Below, piece by piece: positions 17,645-26,391 of a DNA stretch of 64,000 nucleotides. This stretch comes from Streptomyces sp. NBC_01445. GTDB lineage: Bacteria > Actinomycetota > Actinomycetes > Streptomycetales > Streptomycetaceae. Position 1 is the first letter of the stretch. Each line of letters begins with the position of its first letter. The notes under the pieces were generated by a model. It ran no database searches and had not been told where the DNA came from. It saw only the letters and a list, made by a program, of their open reading frames with translations. The translations under genes were made by a program, and so were the position numbers. The stretch lies in assembly GCF_035918235.1 (NCBI RefSeq), contig NZ_CP109485.1, positions 3,658,001 to 3,722,000 of the forward strand. Direction: 5' to 3'.

Positions 17645-18853
17645 TCACAGCCCCGCGATCGCGTTCCACCGCTTGGCGAATTCCGGGCGTTCCTTCGACG
17701 TGATGTCGCGCGCGATGGCGAGCCGCGCGCGCATCGTGTCGTCGGGGAAGATCAGCGGGTCCTCGGCGAGGGCCGCGGTGTCCTTGTCCTTGGAGTCGGC
17801 GAGGATCTCGCGGGCGGCCGGCACGGGGCTCACGTAGTTGACCCAGGTGGCCAGCTCGGCGGCGACCTCCGGCCGGTAGTAGAAGTCGATGAGGCGCTCG
17901 GCGTTGCGCTTGTGGTCGGCGAGGTTGGGGATCATCAGCGACTCGGCCCACAGCTCGCCGCCCTCCTCCGGCACGACGAACTCGATGTCCGGGTCGTCGG
18001 CCTGGAGCTGGATGACGTCACCGCTGTAGGCCTGGCAGGCGAGGACGTCGCCGCTGGAGAGGTCCTTGATGTAGTCGTTGCCGGTGAAGCGGCGGATGTG
18101 GTGGCTCTTGACGAGCTTCTCGACCTGGTCGCACACGCGGTGGAAGTCGTCCGGGGTCCACCGGGTGATGTCGGCGCCGTTGCCCTGCATGAGCAGCGCG
18201 AACGACTCGTCGAGCCCGGACAACAGCGTGACCTTGCCCTTGAGGTCGGCCGCCCACAGATCGGACACGTGCTTGATCTCGCGCCCGACCCTGCGCTTGT
18301 TGTACGCGATGCCGGTGATGCCGGACTGCCACGGCACGGTGTACTTGCGGCCGGGGTCGAAGTGCGGTGAACGCAGCAGCGGGTCGAGGTACTTGGTGAC
18401 GTGCGGCTGACGGGCGCGGTCCATCTCCTGGACCCAGCCGAGCGTCACGAACTTGGCGCACATCCAGTCGCTGATGACGATGAGGTCCCGGCCGGTCTTC
18501 TGGTGGTTCATCAGGGACGGGCTGATCTTGCCGAAGAACTCGTCGTTGTCGTTGATCTCTTCGGTGTACTTGACGTCGATCCCGGTCTGCTTCTGGAAGG
18601 CGTCGAGCGTGGGCCGCTTCGACGGATCGTCGTCGTCCACGTCGATGTAGAGCGGCCAGTTGGCGAAGACGAGCCGCTTGTCGCTGCCGGACCGGTCGGT
18701 CGCGGCGCGGTCCCCCGGCGCGACGTAGGCGGCGGGCACACCGCACCCCGAGGCGAGCGCGCCGACCGCGGCGGCCGCGGCGCCACCGCCCAGGGCGCGC
18801 ATCAGGGACCGGCGGGACAGGGACGGCTTGGGGTTCCTCGGGGTCGCTCGCAC
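17645..18853 (-). CDS. Polyamine-type extracellular binding protein (PotD-like, second copy)
   Basis: The protein has 402 residues from a GTG at 18853 (a GTG at 18868 is also possible). The twin-arginine motif SRRSLMRAL is followed by an Ala-rich stretch and a lipobox-like ALASGC, so a Tat-exported lipoprotein is likely. The mature part matches the first copy in several blocks (FANWPLYIDVDD, RRFTGNDYIKDLSSGD, QLQADDPDIEF). No permease or ATPase gene lies beside it, so it probably feeds the transporter encoded at 6245-9116. It is downstream of, and in the same direction as, the second aldehyde dehydrogenase, after a 182-bp gap. Neither GTG has a strong SD. Confidence 0.87.
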   Translation of the reverse strand: MRATPRNPKPSLSRRSLMRALGGGAAAAAVGALASGCGVPAAYVAPGDRAATDRSGSDKRLVFANWPLYIDVDDDDPSKRPTLDAFQKQTGIDVKYTEEINDNDEFFGKISPSLMNHQKTGRDLIVISDWMCAKFVTLGWVQEMDRARQPHVTKYLDPLLRSPHFDPGRKYTVPWQSGITGIAYNKRRVGREIKHVSDLWAADLKGKVTLLSGLDESFALLMQGNGADITRWTPDDFHRVCDQVEKLVKSHHIRRFTGNDYIKDLSSGDVLACQAYSGDVIQLQADDPDIEFVVPEEGGELWAESLMIPNLADHKRNAERLIDFYYRPEVAAELATWVNYVSPVPAAREILADSKDKDTAALAEDPLIFPDDTMRARLAIARDITSKERPEFAKRWNAIAGL

Positions 18854-19035
18854 CTGTGCAGGATGCACGCGCCCAGCGGGCCCGGACAATGGACGCTGCG
18901 TCAAGCCGACGGGGTGAGAGCCGACACACTGTCGATCACCCGGCGCCCGCCGTGCGGCAGCGCTCCCCGGACATGCCACCGCCCCCGCGCGGCCGGAGCC
19001 ACGCGGGGGCGGACAGAGCGGATCGGTGCCGCTGA

Positions 19036-20475
19036 TCAGCCCTCGATCGACGTCATGACGTGCTTGATGCGCGTGTAGTCGTCGAAGCCGTACGCCGACA
19101 GGTCCTTGCCGTAGCCGGACTTCTTGAAGCCGCCGTGGGGCATCTCGGCGACCAGCGGGATGTGGGTGTTGATCCACACACAGCCGAAGTCGAGGATCTT
19201 GGACATGCGCATCGCGCGCGCGTGGTCCTTCGTCCAGACGGAGGAGGCCAGCGCGTACTCCACGCCGTTCGCCCACTCGACGGCCTGCGCCTCGTCCGCG
19301 AAGGACTGGACGGTGATGACCGGTCCGAAGACCTCGTTCTGGATGATCTCGTCGTCCTGCTTGACGCCCGAGACGACGGTCGGGGCGTAGAAGTAGCCCT
19401 TGTCGCCGACGCGGTGGCCGCCGGCCTCGACCTTGGCGTGCGCCGGGAGGCGCTCGATGAAGCCGGTGACCTGGGCGAGCTGGTTCGGGTTGTTGAGGGG
19501 CCCGTAGAGCACGTCCTCGTCGTCCGGCTGGCCCGTCTTCGTGTCGGCCGCCGCCTTGGCGAGGGCCTGGACGAACTCGTCGTGGATGGACTCGTGGACG
19601 AGGACGCGGGTGGCCGCGGTGCAGTCCTGGCCCGCGTTGAAGAAGCCCGCCACCGAGATGTCCTCGACGGCCTTGGCGATGTCGGTGTCCTCGAAGACGA
19701 CGACCGGCGCCTTGCCGCCGAGCTCCAGGTGGACGCGCTTGACGTCCTTGGCGGCGGACTCGGCGACCGAGATGCCGGCGCGCACGGAGCCGGTGATGGA
19801 GGCCATCGCCGGGGTCTTGTGCTCGACCATCGCGCGGCCGGTCTCGCGGTCACCGCAGATGACGTTGAAGACGCCCTTGGGGACGATGGAGCCGATGATC
19901 TCGGCGATCAGGACCGTGGACGCCGGGGTGGTGTCCGACGGCTTCAGGACGACCGTGTTGCCCGCGGCGAGCGCCGGGGCGAACTTCCAAACGGCCATCA
20001 TCATCGGGTAGTTCCACGGCGCGACCTGGGCGCAGACGCCGATGGGCTCGCGGCGGATGATCGAGGTCAGGCCCTCCATGTACTCGCCGGCCGAGCGGCC
20101 CTCGAGCATGCGCGCCGCACCCGCGAAGAAGCGGATCTGGTCGACCATGGGCGGGATTTCCTCGGACCGGGTCAGGCCGGTCGGCTTGCCGGTGTTCTCG
20201 ACCTCGGCGGCGATGAGCTCCTCGGCCCGCTCCTCGAACGCGTCCGCGATCTTGAGGAGGGCCTTCTGGCGCTCGCTGGGCGTGAGGTCGCGCCAGGCCG
20301 GGAACGCGGCCGCGGCGGCGGCCATGGCGGCGTCCACATCGGCGTCGCCGGACAGCGGGGCGGTCGCGTACGCCTCACCGTTGGCCGGGTTGACCACCTC
20401 GGTGGTCCGTCCGTCGGCGGCGTCCCGGAACTCACCGTCGATGTAATTGCGCAGACGACGCAGCTCGCTGGTCAC
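19036..20475 (-). CDS. Gamma-aminobutyraldehyde dehydrogenase
   Basis: This aldehyde dehydrogenase has 479 residues. The catalytic Cys is in GFFNAGQDCTAATRVLV and the Glu in VHLELGGKAPVVVF; PWNYPMMMAVWKFAPALAAG lines the cofactor site. It belongs to the PatD/PuuC-like group that converts 4-aminobutanal to GABA. The start is GTG at 20475 with AGGAGGG upstream. It is divergent from the Lrp regulator and the aminotransferase, which together suggest a putrescine transaminase plus dehydrogenase branch parallel to the oxidase branch at 4.8-12 kb. Confidence 0.93.
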   Translation of the reverse strand: MTSELRRLRNYIDGEFRDAADGRTTEVVNPANGEAYATAPLSGDADVDAAMAAAAAAFPAWRDLTPSERQKALLKIADAFEERAEELIAAEVENTGKPTGLTRSEEIPPMVDQIRFFAGAARMLEGRSAGEYMEGLTSIIRREPIGVCAQVAPWNYPMMMAVWKFAPALAAGNTVVLKPSDTTPASTVLIAEIIGSIVPKGVFNVICGDRETGRAMVEHKTPAMASITGSVRAGISVAESAAKDVKRVHLELGGKAPVVVFEDTDIAKAVEDISVAGFFNAGQDCTAATRVLVHESIHDEFVQALAKAAADTKTGQPDDEDVLYGPLNNPNQLAQVTGFIERLPAHAKVEAGGHRVGDKGYFYAPTVVSGVKQDDEIIQNEVFGPVITVQSFADEAQAVEWANGVEYALASSVWTKDHARAMRMSKILDFGCVWINTHIPLVAEMPHGGFKKSGYGKDLSAYGFDDYTRIKHVMTSIEG

Positions 20476-20517
20476 TGAGGCGGCCCTCCTGGTCGGATGT
20501 CCATTGGATGAGATACC

Positions 20518-20545
20518 ACCCTAATCCGTAGTCCGACGCTTTCAA
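20518..20545 (-). promoter_or_regulatory. Putative promoter of the aminobutyraldehyde dehydrogenase gene
   Basis: On the minus strand, TTGAAA (20545-20540) and TAGGGT (20523-20518) are 16 bp apart, placing the transcription start about 35 bp before the GTG at 20475. It lies in the 181-bp gap shared with the divergent Lrp gene, a usual place for Lrp autoregulation; no clear operator palindrome was found. Confidence 0.45.
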
Positions 20546-20656
20546 CACCCCCCTGGGCGCCAGATCTGCGAAATCCGTGAACTTCGAGCCCTCAAACAAC
20601 GAATTTCATCGATCCGGGCTTGCGGAACTGTCGACTCCTCGTGCATGGTGGGGCAC

Positions 20657-21154
20657 GTGGCCAGTCGCAGCGCAGACCCAAAAGGATCGAGGAACGGCAC
20701 CGGCACCCCGCCGCTCGACGCCGTTTCCCTCGCCATCATCGAACAGCTCCAGGAAGACGGCCGTAGGCCGTACGCAGCTATCGGCAAGGCCGTCGGCCTC
20801 TCCGAAGCGGCCGTGCGACAGCGCGTCCAGAAGCTGCTCGACCAGGGCGTGATGCAGATCGTCGCCGTCACGGACCCACTCACCGTGGGCTTCCGACGCC
20901 AGGCGATGGTCGGCATCAACGCGGAGGGTGACCTCGATCCCGTCGCCGAAGCGCTGACGGCCATGCCGGAAGTCGAGTACGTGGTCATGACCGCGGGCTC
21001 GTTCGACCTCCTCGCGGAGGTCGTGTGTGAGGACGACGACCAGCTCCTGGACGTCATCAACAAACGCATCCGGACCCTTCCCGGCGTGCGCTCCACCGAG
21101 AGCTTCGTCTACCTCAAGCTCAAGAAGCAGACCTATATGTGGGGAACCCGATAG
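20657..21154 (+). CDS. Lrp/AsnC-family transcriptional regulator
   Basis: The 165-residue protein has an N-terminal helix-turn-helix (AIIEQLQEDGRRPYAAIGKA followed by VGLSEAAVRQRVQKL) and a C-terminal RAM/effector domain (GSFDLLAEVVCEDDDQLLDV). Lrp-type proteins bind as octamers or dimers and sense amino acids. Lying between the divergent dehydrogenase and the aminotransferase, it probably controls both and responds to a polyamine or amino-acid signal; this is inferred. The GTG at 20657 has GGTGGGG upstream; an in-frame ATG at 20645 would add four residues. The aminotransferase gene starts 2 bp after its stop. Confidence 0.9.
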   Translation: MASRSADPKGSRNGTGTPPLDAVSLAIIEQLQEDGRRPYAAIGKAVGLSEAAVRQRVQKLLDQGVMQIVAVTDPLTVGFRRQAMVGINAEGDLDPVAEALTAMPEVEYVVMTAGSFDLLAEVVCEDDDQLLDVINKRIRTLPGVRSTESFVYLKLKKQTYMWGTR

Positions 21155-21156
21155 CC

Positions 21157-22518
21157 GTGAGCAAGGACCTCAGCCGAACCGCGTACGACCACCTGTGGAT
21201 GCACTTCACCCGCATGTCGTCGTACGAGAACGCGCCCGTTCCCACCATCGTGCGTGGCGAGGGCACCTACATCTACGACGACCAGGGCAAGAAGTACCTC
21301 GACGGGCTCTCCGGCCTGTTCGTGGTGCAGGCCGGCCACGGACGCAGGGAGCTCGCCGAGGTCGCCGCCAAGCAGGCGACCGAGCTGGCCTTCTTCCCCG
21401 TGTGGTCGTACGCCCACCCGAAGGCTGTGGAGCTGGCCGAGCGCCTCGCCCACTACGCCCCGGGTGACCTCAACAAGGTCTTCTTCTCCACCGGTGGTGG
21501 CGAGGCCGTCGAGACCGCCTGGAAGCTTGCGAAGCAGTACCACAAGCTCAACGGCAACCACACCAAGTACAAGGTCATCTCCCGCGCGGTCGCCTACCAC
21601 GGCACCCCGCAGGGCGCCCTGTCGATCACCGGCCTGCCGGCCCTGAAGGCCCCCTTCGAGCCGCTGGTCCCCGGCGCGCACAAGGTGCCGAACACCAACA
21701 TCTACCGCGCCCCGATCCACGGCGACGACCCCGAGGCCTTCGGCCGCTGGGCCGCCGACCAGATCGAGCAGGAGATCCTCTTCGAGGGCCCCGAGACCGT
21801 CGCCGCGGTCTTCCTCGAGCCCGTGCAGAACGCCGGTGGCTGCTTCCCGCCGCCGCCCGGCTACTTCCAGCGCGTGCGCGAGATCTGCGACCAGTACGAC
21901 GTGCTGCTCGTGTCGGACGAGGTCATCTGCGCCTTCGGCCGCCTCGGCACGATGTTCGCCTGTGACAAGTTCGGCTACATCCCGGACATCATCACCTGCG
22001 CCAAGGGCATGACCTCGGGCTACTCCCCGATCGGTGCGACCATCGTCTCCGACCGGATCGCGGCGCCGTTCTACAAGGGTGACAACACCTTCCTGCACGG
22101 CTACACCTTCGGCGGCCACCCGGTCTCCTCGGCCGTGGCGCTCGCCAACCTCGACCTGTTCGAGCGCGAGGGTCTCAACCAGCACGTGCTCGACAACGAG
22201 GCCAACTTCCTCAAGACGCTGCAGAAGCTGCACGACCTGCCGATCGTCGGCGACGTCCGCGGCAACGGCTTCTTCTACGGCATCGAGCTCGTCAAGGACA
22301 AGGACACCAAGGAGTCCTTCACGGACGAGGAGTCGGAGCGCGTGCTCTACGGCTTCGTGTCCAAGAAGCTCTACGAGTACGGCCTGTACTGCCGCGCCGA
22401 CGACCGTGGTGACCCGGTCATCCAGCTGTCGCCGCCGCTGATCTCGGACCAGTCCACGTTCGACGAGATCGAGGGCATCATCCGCCAGGTCCTCACGGAG
22501 GCCTGGAGCAAGATCTGA
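21157..22518 (+). CDS. Class III aminotransferase, putrescine/omega-amine type
   Basis: This PLP enzyme has 453 residues. The Schiff-base Lys is in ITCAKGMTSGYSPIGATIV, and the Asp that binds PLP is in LLVSDEVICAFGRLG. Its sequence style (DHLWMHFTRMSSYENAPVPT) fits the aspartate-aminotransferase-family/omega-amino acid:pyruvate group annotated as putrescine or GABA:pyruvate aminotransferases. With the neighbouring aldehyde dehydrogenase it could convert putrescine to GABA. The GTG at 21157 is chosen because the Lrp gene ends 2 bp before it; a GTG at 21139 would overlap that gene. A strong terminator follows. Confidence 0.9.
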   Translation: MSKDLSRTAYDHLWMHFTRMSSYENAPVPTIVRGEGTYIYDDQGKKYLDGLSGLFVVQAGHGRRELAEVAAKQATELAFFPVWSYAHPKAVELAERLAHYAPGDLNKVFFSTGGGEAVETAWKLAKQYHKLNGNHTKYKVISRAVAYHGTPQGALSITGLPALKAPFEPLVPGAHKVPNTNIYRAPIHGDDPEAFGRWAADQIEQEILFEGPETVAAVFLEPVQNAGGCFPPPPGYFQRVREICDQYDVLLVSDEVICAFGRLGTMFACDKFGYIPDIITCAKGMTSGYSPIGATIVSDRIAAPFYKGDNTFLHGYTFGGHPVSSAVALANLDLFEREGLNQHVLDNEANFLKTLQKLHDLPIVGDVRGNGFFYGIELVKDKDTKESFTDEESERVLYGFVSKKLYEYGLYCRADDRGDPVIQLSPPLISDQSTFDEIEGIIRQVLTEAWSKI

Positions 22519-22531
22519 GCCTGACGGCTCC

Positions 22532-22576
22532 CGGCCCGGCTGCGCCCATCCGAGTGAGATGGGGGCGGCCGGGCCG
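22532..22576 (+). terminator. Strong stem-loop terminator after the aminotransferase
   Basis: Two 19-nt arms (22532-22550 and 22558-22576) pair with only two mismatches around a 7-nt loop (CGAGTGA). A short T-containing tail (CGTCATTTCCC) follows. It closes the Lrp-aminotransferase unit. Confidence 0.75.
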
Positions 22577-22643
22577 CGTCATTTCCCGACCCGCGCCGGC
22601 GAATACCTAGCGTGCCCAGTGACCGATCGGCCCTGCCTTCGTT

Positions 22644-22673
22644 CCCCCGTAAGGGGGACGGCTCGTCTTACGG
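22644..22673 (+). promoter_or_regulatory. Mutually exclusive leader hairpins before the ABC ATPase gene
   Basis: CCCCC-GTAA-GGGGG (22644-22657) forms one compact hairpin. CCGTAAG (22647-22653) can instead pair with CTTACGG (22667-22673). The two share bases, so only one can form. They lie 38-67 bp upstream of the ATG at 22711, in a place suited to an attenuator or a translational switch. No known riboswitch class was recognised. Confidence 0.4.
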
Positions 22674-22710
22674 CATTTCTGATCTGCAGTCTCTGAACGA
22701 GGTGTTCGCC

Positions 22711-23457
22711 ATGGTGGCCCCGCCGGACAACGACGTGCTCTGGGCACGCGCCCTGCACTTCTCCCACAACGGCTCGCCCGCGCTCACCGGCGTTTCGCTC
22801 GGTGTCCGCGAGAGCGAGATCCTCGCCGTCACAGGACCGCGCGGCAGCGGCAAGACGACGCTCCTGCAGTGCCTCTCCGGCCAGCTCCTGCCCCAGCAGG
22901 GCGAGGTCTGGTTCAACAGCACCCCCGTGCACACCATGGGCCCGCTCGTCAGGGAACGGCTGCGCCGCGACCGCTTCGCCTGGATCGACCCCGAGCCGCA
23001 CCTCGTGCCCGAGCTGAACGCCTGGGAGAACACGGCGCTCGCCCTGATGATGCGCGGCGGCAGCCGCCGCGCCGCCAAGGCCTCCGCCCTGGAGTGGCTG
23101 GAGCGACTCGACATCGGCATGTGCGCCCGCAAGCGCCCGCACGCCCTGCTCCAGTCGGAGCGCCAGCGCGTAGCCATCGCCCGCGCCCTGGTCACCGCGC
23201 CCTCCGTGCTCTTCGCCGACGAGCCCACGGCGCCGCTGCACCGCGCCGACCGCGCCCACGTCCTGCGCACCCTGATGGCCGCGTCCCGCTCGCACGGCAT
23301 CACGGTCGTCCTCGCCACGCACGACACCGAGGTGGCCGCCCTGGCCGACCGTTCGATGTCGCTCCTCGACGGGCGCCGCGTGAACACGGTCCATCTGCCC
23401 GGGGTACCCGGCGGCACCGACGCGGAAGGCCGGGCCGCGTGCTCGCTCTCCGTCTAG
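22711..23457 (+). CDS. ABC transporter ATP-binding protein with degenerate signature motif
   Basis: The ATPase has 248 residues. Walker A is GPRGSGKTTLLQCLSG, Walker B SVLFADEPTAPLHR, and the switch His is in LATHDTEVA. The signature normally reading LSGGQ is here LLQSERQRVAIARAL, so the two glycines are missing, which should weaken or asymmetrically restrict ATP hydrolysis. The order and family resemble LolD/MacB-type exporters. The ATG at 22711 has GAGGTG 7 bases upstream; the frame is open to 22612. The permease gene overlaps its end by 19 bp, so the two proteins likely form one complex. Confidence 0.85.
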   Translation: MVAPPDNDVLWARALHFSHNGSPALTGVSLGVRESEILAVTGPRGSGKTTLLQCLSGQLLPQQGEVWFNSTPVHTMGPLVRERLRRDRFAWIDPEPHLVPELNAWENTALALMMRGGSRRAAKASALEWLERLDIGMCARKRPHALLQSERQRVAIARALVTAPSVLFADEPTAPLHRADRAHVLRTLMAASRSHGITVVLATHDTEVAALADRSMSLLDGRRVNTVHLPGVPGGTDAEGRAACSLSV

Positions 23458-24605
23458 CCCGCGGGGGCCGGCCCGTCGTCCAGCTCCGCAGGCTCCTGGT
23501 GGCGGCCGCCTCCGCCGGCACCGGTTTCCTCCTGCTGTGCACGCTCGGCTACGCGATGGGCCACCCCGACGCCTCCACCGGATCCGTACTGCGCCTCGCC
23601 TGGTGCCTGGTGCCGATCGCCGCGACCGTCCACCTCGCCGTCGCCGTCGCCCGCACCGACCCGGGTACCCGGCCGCGTCCCGGCCTGTCCGCGGTCGGTC
23701 TGGGGCCTGCGCGCCTCACCCTCATCTCGGCGATCTCCACCGCGGTCGCCTGCACGCTCGGCTCGATGCTGGCGCTGCTGTTCTTCCTGCACCTGCGCGG
23801 CGACCTCTCCGGGCTGCCCTTCGACGGCTCCGCCCGCGGCCTCCTCGCCGCCGACCGGCCCCTGCCCCTGGCCGCCACGCTGACCCTGCTCGCCCTGGTC
23901 CCGCTCGCCGCGTCCGCCGCCTCCGCCGTCGTGCTGCGGCCGCGCGCCGTCAAGGCCGGCGAGCCGCAGCCGGATCCGCGCGATCCCGCCGCCCCGGTGC
24001 CCGCGCCGACCGGTCTGCCCTGGGGCGTGGCCCTGCTGGCCGGGGGCCTCGCAGTGGAGACGTATGCCTCCCGCGCGCCCGGCACCGCGGGGTTCCCCAT
24101 GCCGGGCGGTCTGGGCGGCAGCCCGGCGGGGGTGCTGGCCGGCTGGATGCTGACGGCCCTCGGCCTCGCGCTCGCGGGTCCCGGGCTCACGTACCAGTGC
24201 GGCCGGGCTCTCCAGGCGGTGCGGCCCGGAGCGGCGCGGCTCCTGGCGGGCCGGGTGCTCCAGGAGGAGGCCCGCCGTATCGGCCGCCCCCTGGGCGTGG
24301 TCTGCGCCGTGGCCTCCGGCGCGTACGCGGGACTCACTCTCTGGTCGGGACGTCAGCCCGACCTCGGTCCGCTGTCCGCGCTCGGCGCCGTCCTCGTCAT
24401 GGGCTGTACGGTCGCCACGCTCCTCACGGCCGCGATCGAGGCCAAGCACGCCCGCTCCGACACCACGGCCGCCCTGCTCCGGCTCGGCGCCCCCGCGAGT
24501 CTCCTGCGGGGTGCGGCCGGGCTGCGCGCGGCGGCACTGCTCTCCGTGTTCGGGCCGCTGACATGGGTGGTCGCGGAACTGGCGGCGCTCCCGCTCGCCA
24601 GCTGA
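23439..24605 (+). CDS. Probable ABC permease / polytopic membrane protein
   Basis: The 388-residue protein has about eight to ten hydrophobic segments, mostly Ala/Leu/Val. These include VAAASAGTGFLLLCTLGYAM near the N-terminus and AALLSVFGPLTWVVAELAAL at the C-terminus, and a soluble Pro-rich loop lies in the middle (GEPQPDPRDPAAPVPAPT). No FtsX/MacB extracellular domain is recognisable. The GTG at 23439 has GGAAGG 9 bases upstream and overlaps the ATPase gene, the main reason to call it the permease of that system. The substrate is unknown. Confidence 0.75.
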   Translation: MLALRLARGGRPVVQLRRLLVAAASAGTGFLLLCTLGYAMGHPDASTGSVLRLAWCLVPIAATVHLAVAVARTDPGTRPRPGLSAVGLGPARLTLISAISTAVACTLGSMLALLFFLHLRGDLSGLPFDGSARGLLAADRPLPLAATLTLLALVPLAASAASAVVLRPRAVKAGEPQPDPRDPAAPVPAPTGLPWGVALLAGGLAVETYASRAPGTAGFPMPGGLGGSPAGVLAGWMLTALGLALAGPGLTYQCGRALQAVRPGAARLLAGRVLQEEARRIGRPLGVVCAVASGAYAGLTLWSGRQPDLGPLSALGAVLVMGCTVATLLTAAIEAKHARSDTTAALLRLGAPASLLRGAAGLRAAALLSVFGPLTWVVAELAALPLAS

Positions 24606-24756
24606 GCGGGGCCCGCACCACCTCTGGCGGGCCCCCGAAAGTGATCGAAGGAAAGTGGGCGGCGGGCGATGAGTTACGGGCGGGCTGCCCGTCTAACTCT
24701 GCGTACGGCACAGCGACGCCGCGCCGACACCAGCGAACGAAAGAGACGGACCCGCC

Positions 24757-25164
24757 ATGTACCAGCAGATGATCTTCCCGAACCTCGCCGTGAACGACCT
24801 CGACGCGTCGAAGAAGTTCTTCACCGAACTCGGGTACTCGATCAACCCGCAGTTCTCCGACGAGACCTGCGCCTCCGTGGTGGTCAGCGAGCACATCGTG
24901 GTCATGCTGCTCACCAAGGAGAAGTACGCCGGCTTCACGAAGAAGACGATCGTCGACTCGACCAAGAGCACCGAGGTGCTGCTGTGTCTGAGCGCCGAGA
25001 GCCGCGAGAAGGTCGACGAGCTCGTCGACAAGGCGATCGCCGCGGGCGGCACCGAGACCGGCGAGAAGCAGGACCACGGCTTCATGTACGGCCGCGCCTT
25101 CGACGACCCGGACGGCCACACCTGGGAGATCATGTGGATGGACCCGGCGGCCGTCCAGGGCTGA
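24757..25164 (+). CDS. VOC (glyoxalase/dioxygenase) superfamily protein
   Basis: The 135-residue protein has the paired beta-alpha-beta-beta-beta repeats of the vicinal oxygen chelate fold (MIFPNLAVNDLDASKKFFTE; a second half ending RAFDDPDGHTWEIMWMDP). It resembles the YdeN/PhnB-like lactoylglutathione lyase relatives with no fixed substrate. The metal-ligand pattern is incomplete, so catalysis is uncertain. SD-like AGAGACGGA lies before the ATG. It stands alone between the ABC system and the LOG-family gene. Confidence 0.85.
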   Translation: MYQQMIFPNLAVNDLDASKKFFTELGYSINPQFSDETCASVVVSEHIVVMLLTKEKYAGFTKKTIVDSTKSTEVLLCLSAESREKVDELVDKAIAAGGTETGEKQDHGFMYGRAFDDPDGHTWEIMWMDPAAVQG

Positions 25165-25196
25165 TGGTCGGAGGTACCGCGGCCTAGCATGGGCGG

Positions 25197-26336
25197 GTGC
25201 AGACCCCTGAACCCGCCCCGCGCAGGCCCGCGATCCCCCACACGGACGCCGGCCGTGAGATCGAGACGCTCGACGAGTTCGACGAGGTCGTGGCCGCGCA
25301 CGGCTCGCTCGCCGGACGCCGCGTGCAGGCCGTCGACCTGACGGAGCGTACGGACGAGCTGCTCGCTCTGGACGCCGAGGGCGCCGTCTTCCTCGGCTGT
25401 CCGATGGGCCCCGACGCCGCGGCCCGGATCCGCGCCACCGGCGCCCTGGTCTTCCCGCCGGTCCCCGGCCTCCCCTTCGACCCGTACCGGGGCCATCTGT
25501 ACTCCCCCGCCGAGCTGTTCGAGGGTCTCGCGGAGGGTGGCTACGAGTCGACGCCGGACGCCCGCGCGTACGAGTGGTTCCAGCAGACCAAGGCCGACCA
25601 CGACATCTTCGCGTCGATGCTGCGGGCCGTGCACGACGACTCCGTGTCCGACGCCCTCGACGAACTCCTCGCCGGCGCGAGGGTGGTGGGGGTCATGGGC
25701 GGTCACGCGATGGCGCGCGGCACGGACGGGTACGCGGGCGCGGCGCGGCTCGGCAGGACGCTCGCCAGGTCCGGGGTCACCGTCGCCACGGGCGGCGGTC
25801 CGGGCGCGATGGAGGCGGCGAACCTGGGCGCGTACGCGGCACGGTTCGACGACGCAATGCTGACCGGGGCGCTCCAACTCCTGTCCGCCGCACCCTCGTT
25901 CACCCCGTCGGTCACGGCATGGGCGTCGGCCGCCTTCACGGTGCGCTCGCGCTGGCCCGACGGCGGCGACTCGGTCGGCATCCCGACCTGGTTCTACGGC
26001 CACGAGCCGCCGAACGCCTTCGCCGGGCACATCGCGAAGTACTTCGCGAACGCCACTCGCGAGGACGGCCTCCTGGCCCGCTCGAACGCGGGCGTGGTCT
26101 TCCTGCCGGGCGCGGCCGGCACCGTCCAGGAGATATTCGACAACGCGACGCCGAACTACTACGAGTCCCGGGGCGAGCCCACCCCCATGGTCCTCGTCGG
26201 CCGCGCCCACTGGACGGAGCGCCTGCCGGCCTGGCCGCTGCTCACGGCCCTGGCCCGGGAACGGTCGATGGACGCACGGATCGCGCTGGTGGACACGGTG
26301 GAGGAAGCGGCGGACGCGCTCGCGAAGCTGGGCTGA
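25197..26336 (+). CDS. LOG/Rossmann-fold nucleotide-binding family protein
   Basis: The product has 379 residues. The C-terminal two-thirds carries the LOG-type fold: VVGVMGGHAMARG, then ATGGGPGAMEAANLGAYA and FLPGAAGTVQEIFDNATPNY. The usual PGGxGTxxE motif is altered to PGAAGTVQE (Ala for the second Gly), but the Glu is kept. Small LOG proteins release cytokinin bases from nucleotides; long members with N-terminal extensions such as this have no assigned reaction. The start is GTG at 25197, 32 bp after the VOC gene, without a strong SD. Confidence 0.8.
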   Translation: MQTPEPAPRRPAIPHTDAGREIETLDEFDEVVAAHGSLAGRRVQAVDLTERTDELLALDAEGAVFLGCPMGPDAAARIRATGALVFPPVPGLPFDPYRGHLYSPAELFEGLAEGGYESTPDARAYEWFQQTKADHDIFASMLRAVHDDSVSDALDELLAGARVVGVMGGHAMARGTDGYAGAARLGRTLARSGVTVATGGGPGAMEAANLGAYAARFDDAMLTGALQLLSAAPSFTPSVTAWASAAFTVRSRWPDGGDSVGIPTWFYGHEPPNAFAGHIAKYFANATREDGLLARSNAGVVFLPGAAGTVQEIFDNATPNYYESRGEPTPMVLVGRAHWTERLPAWPLLTALARERSMDARIALVDTVEEAADALAKLG

Positions 26337-26391
26337 GCGCGGCTTTTGCCGGGCTGAACTCTTTGATGAGCTTGCCGGAGCCAGGCCTCGG

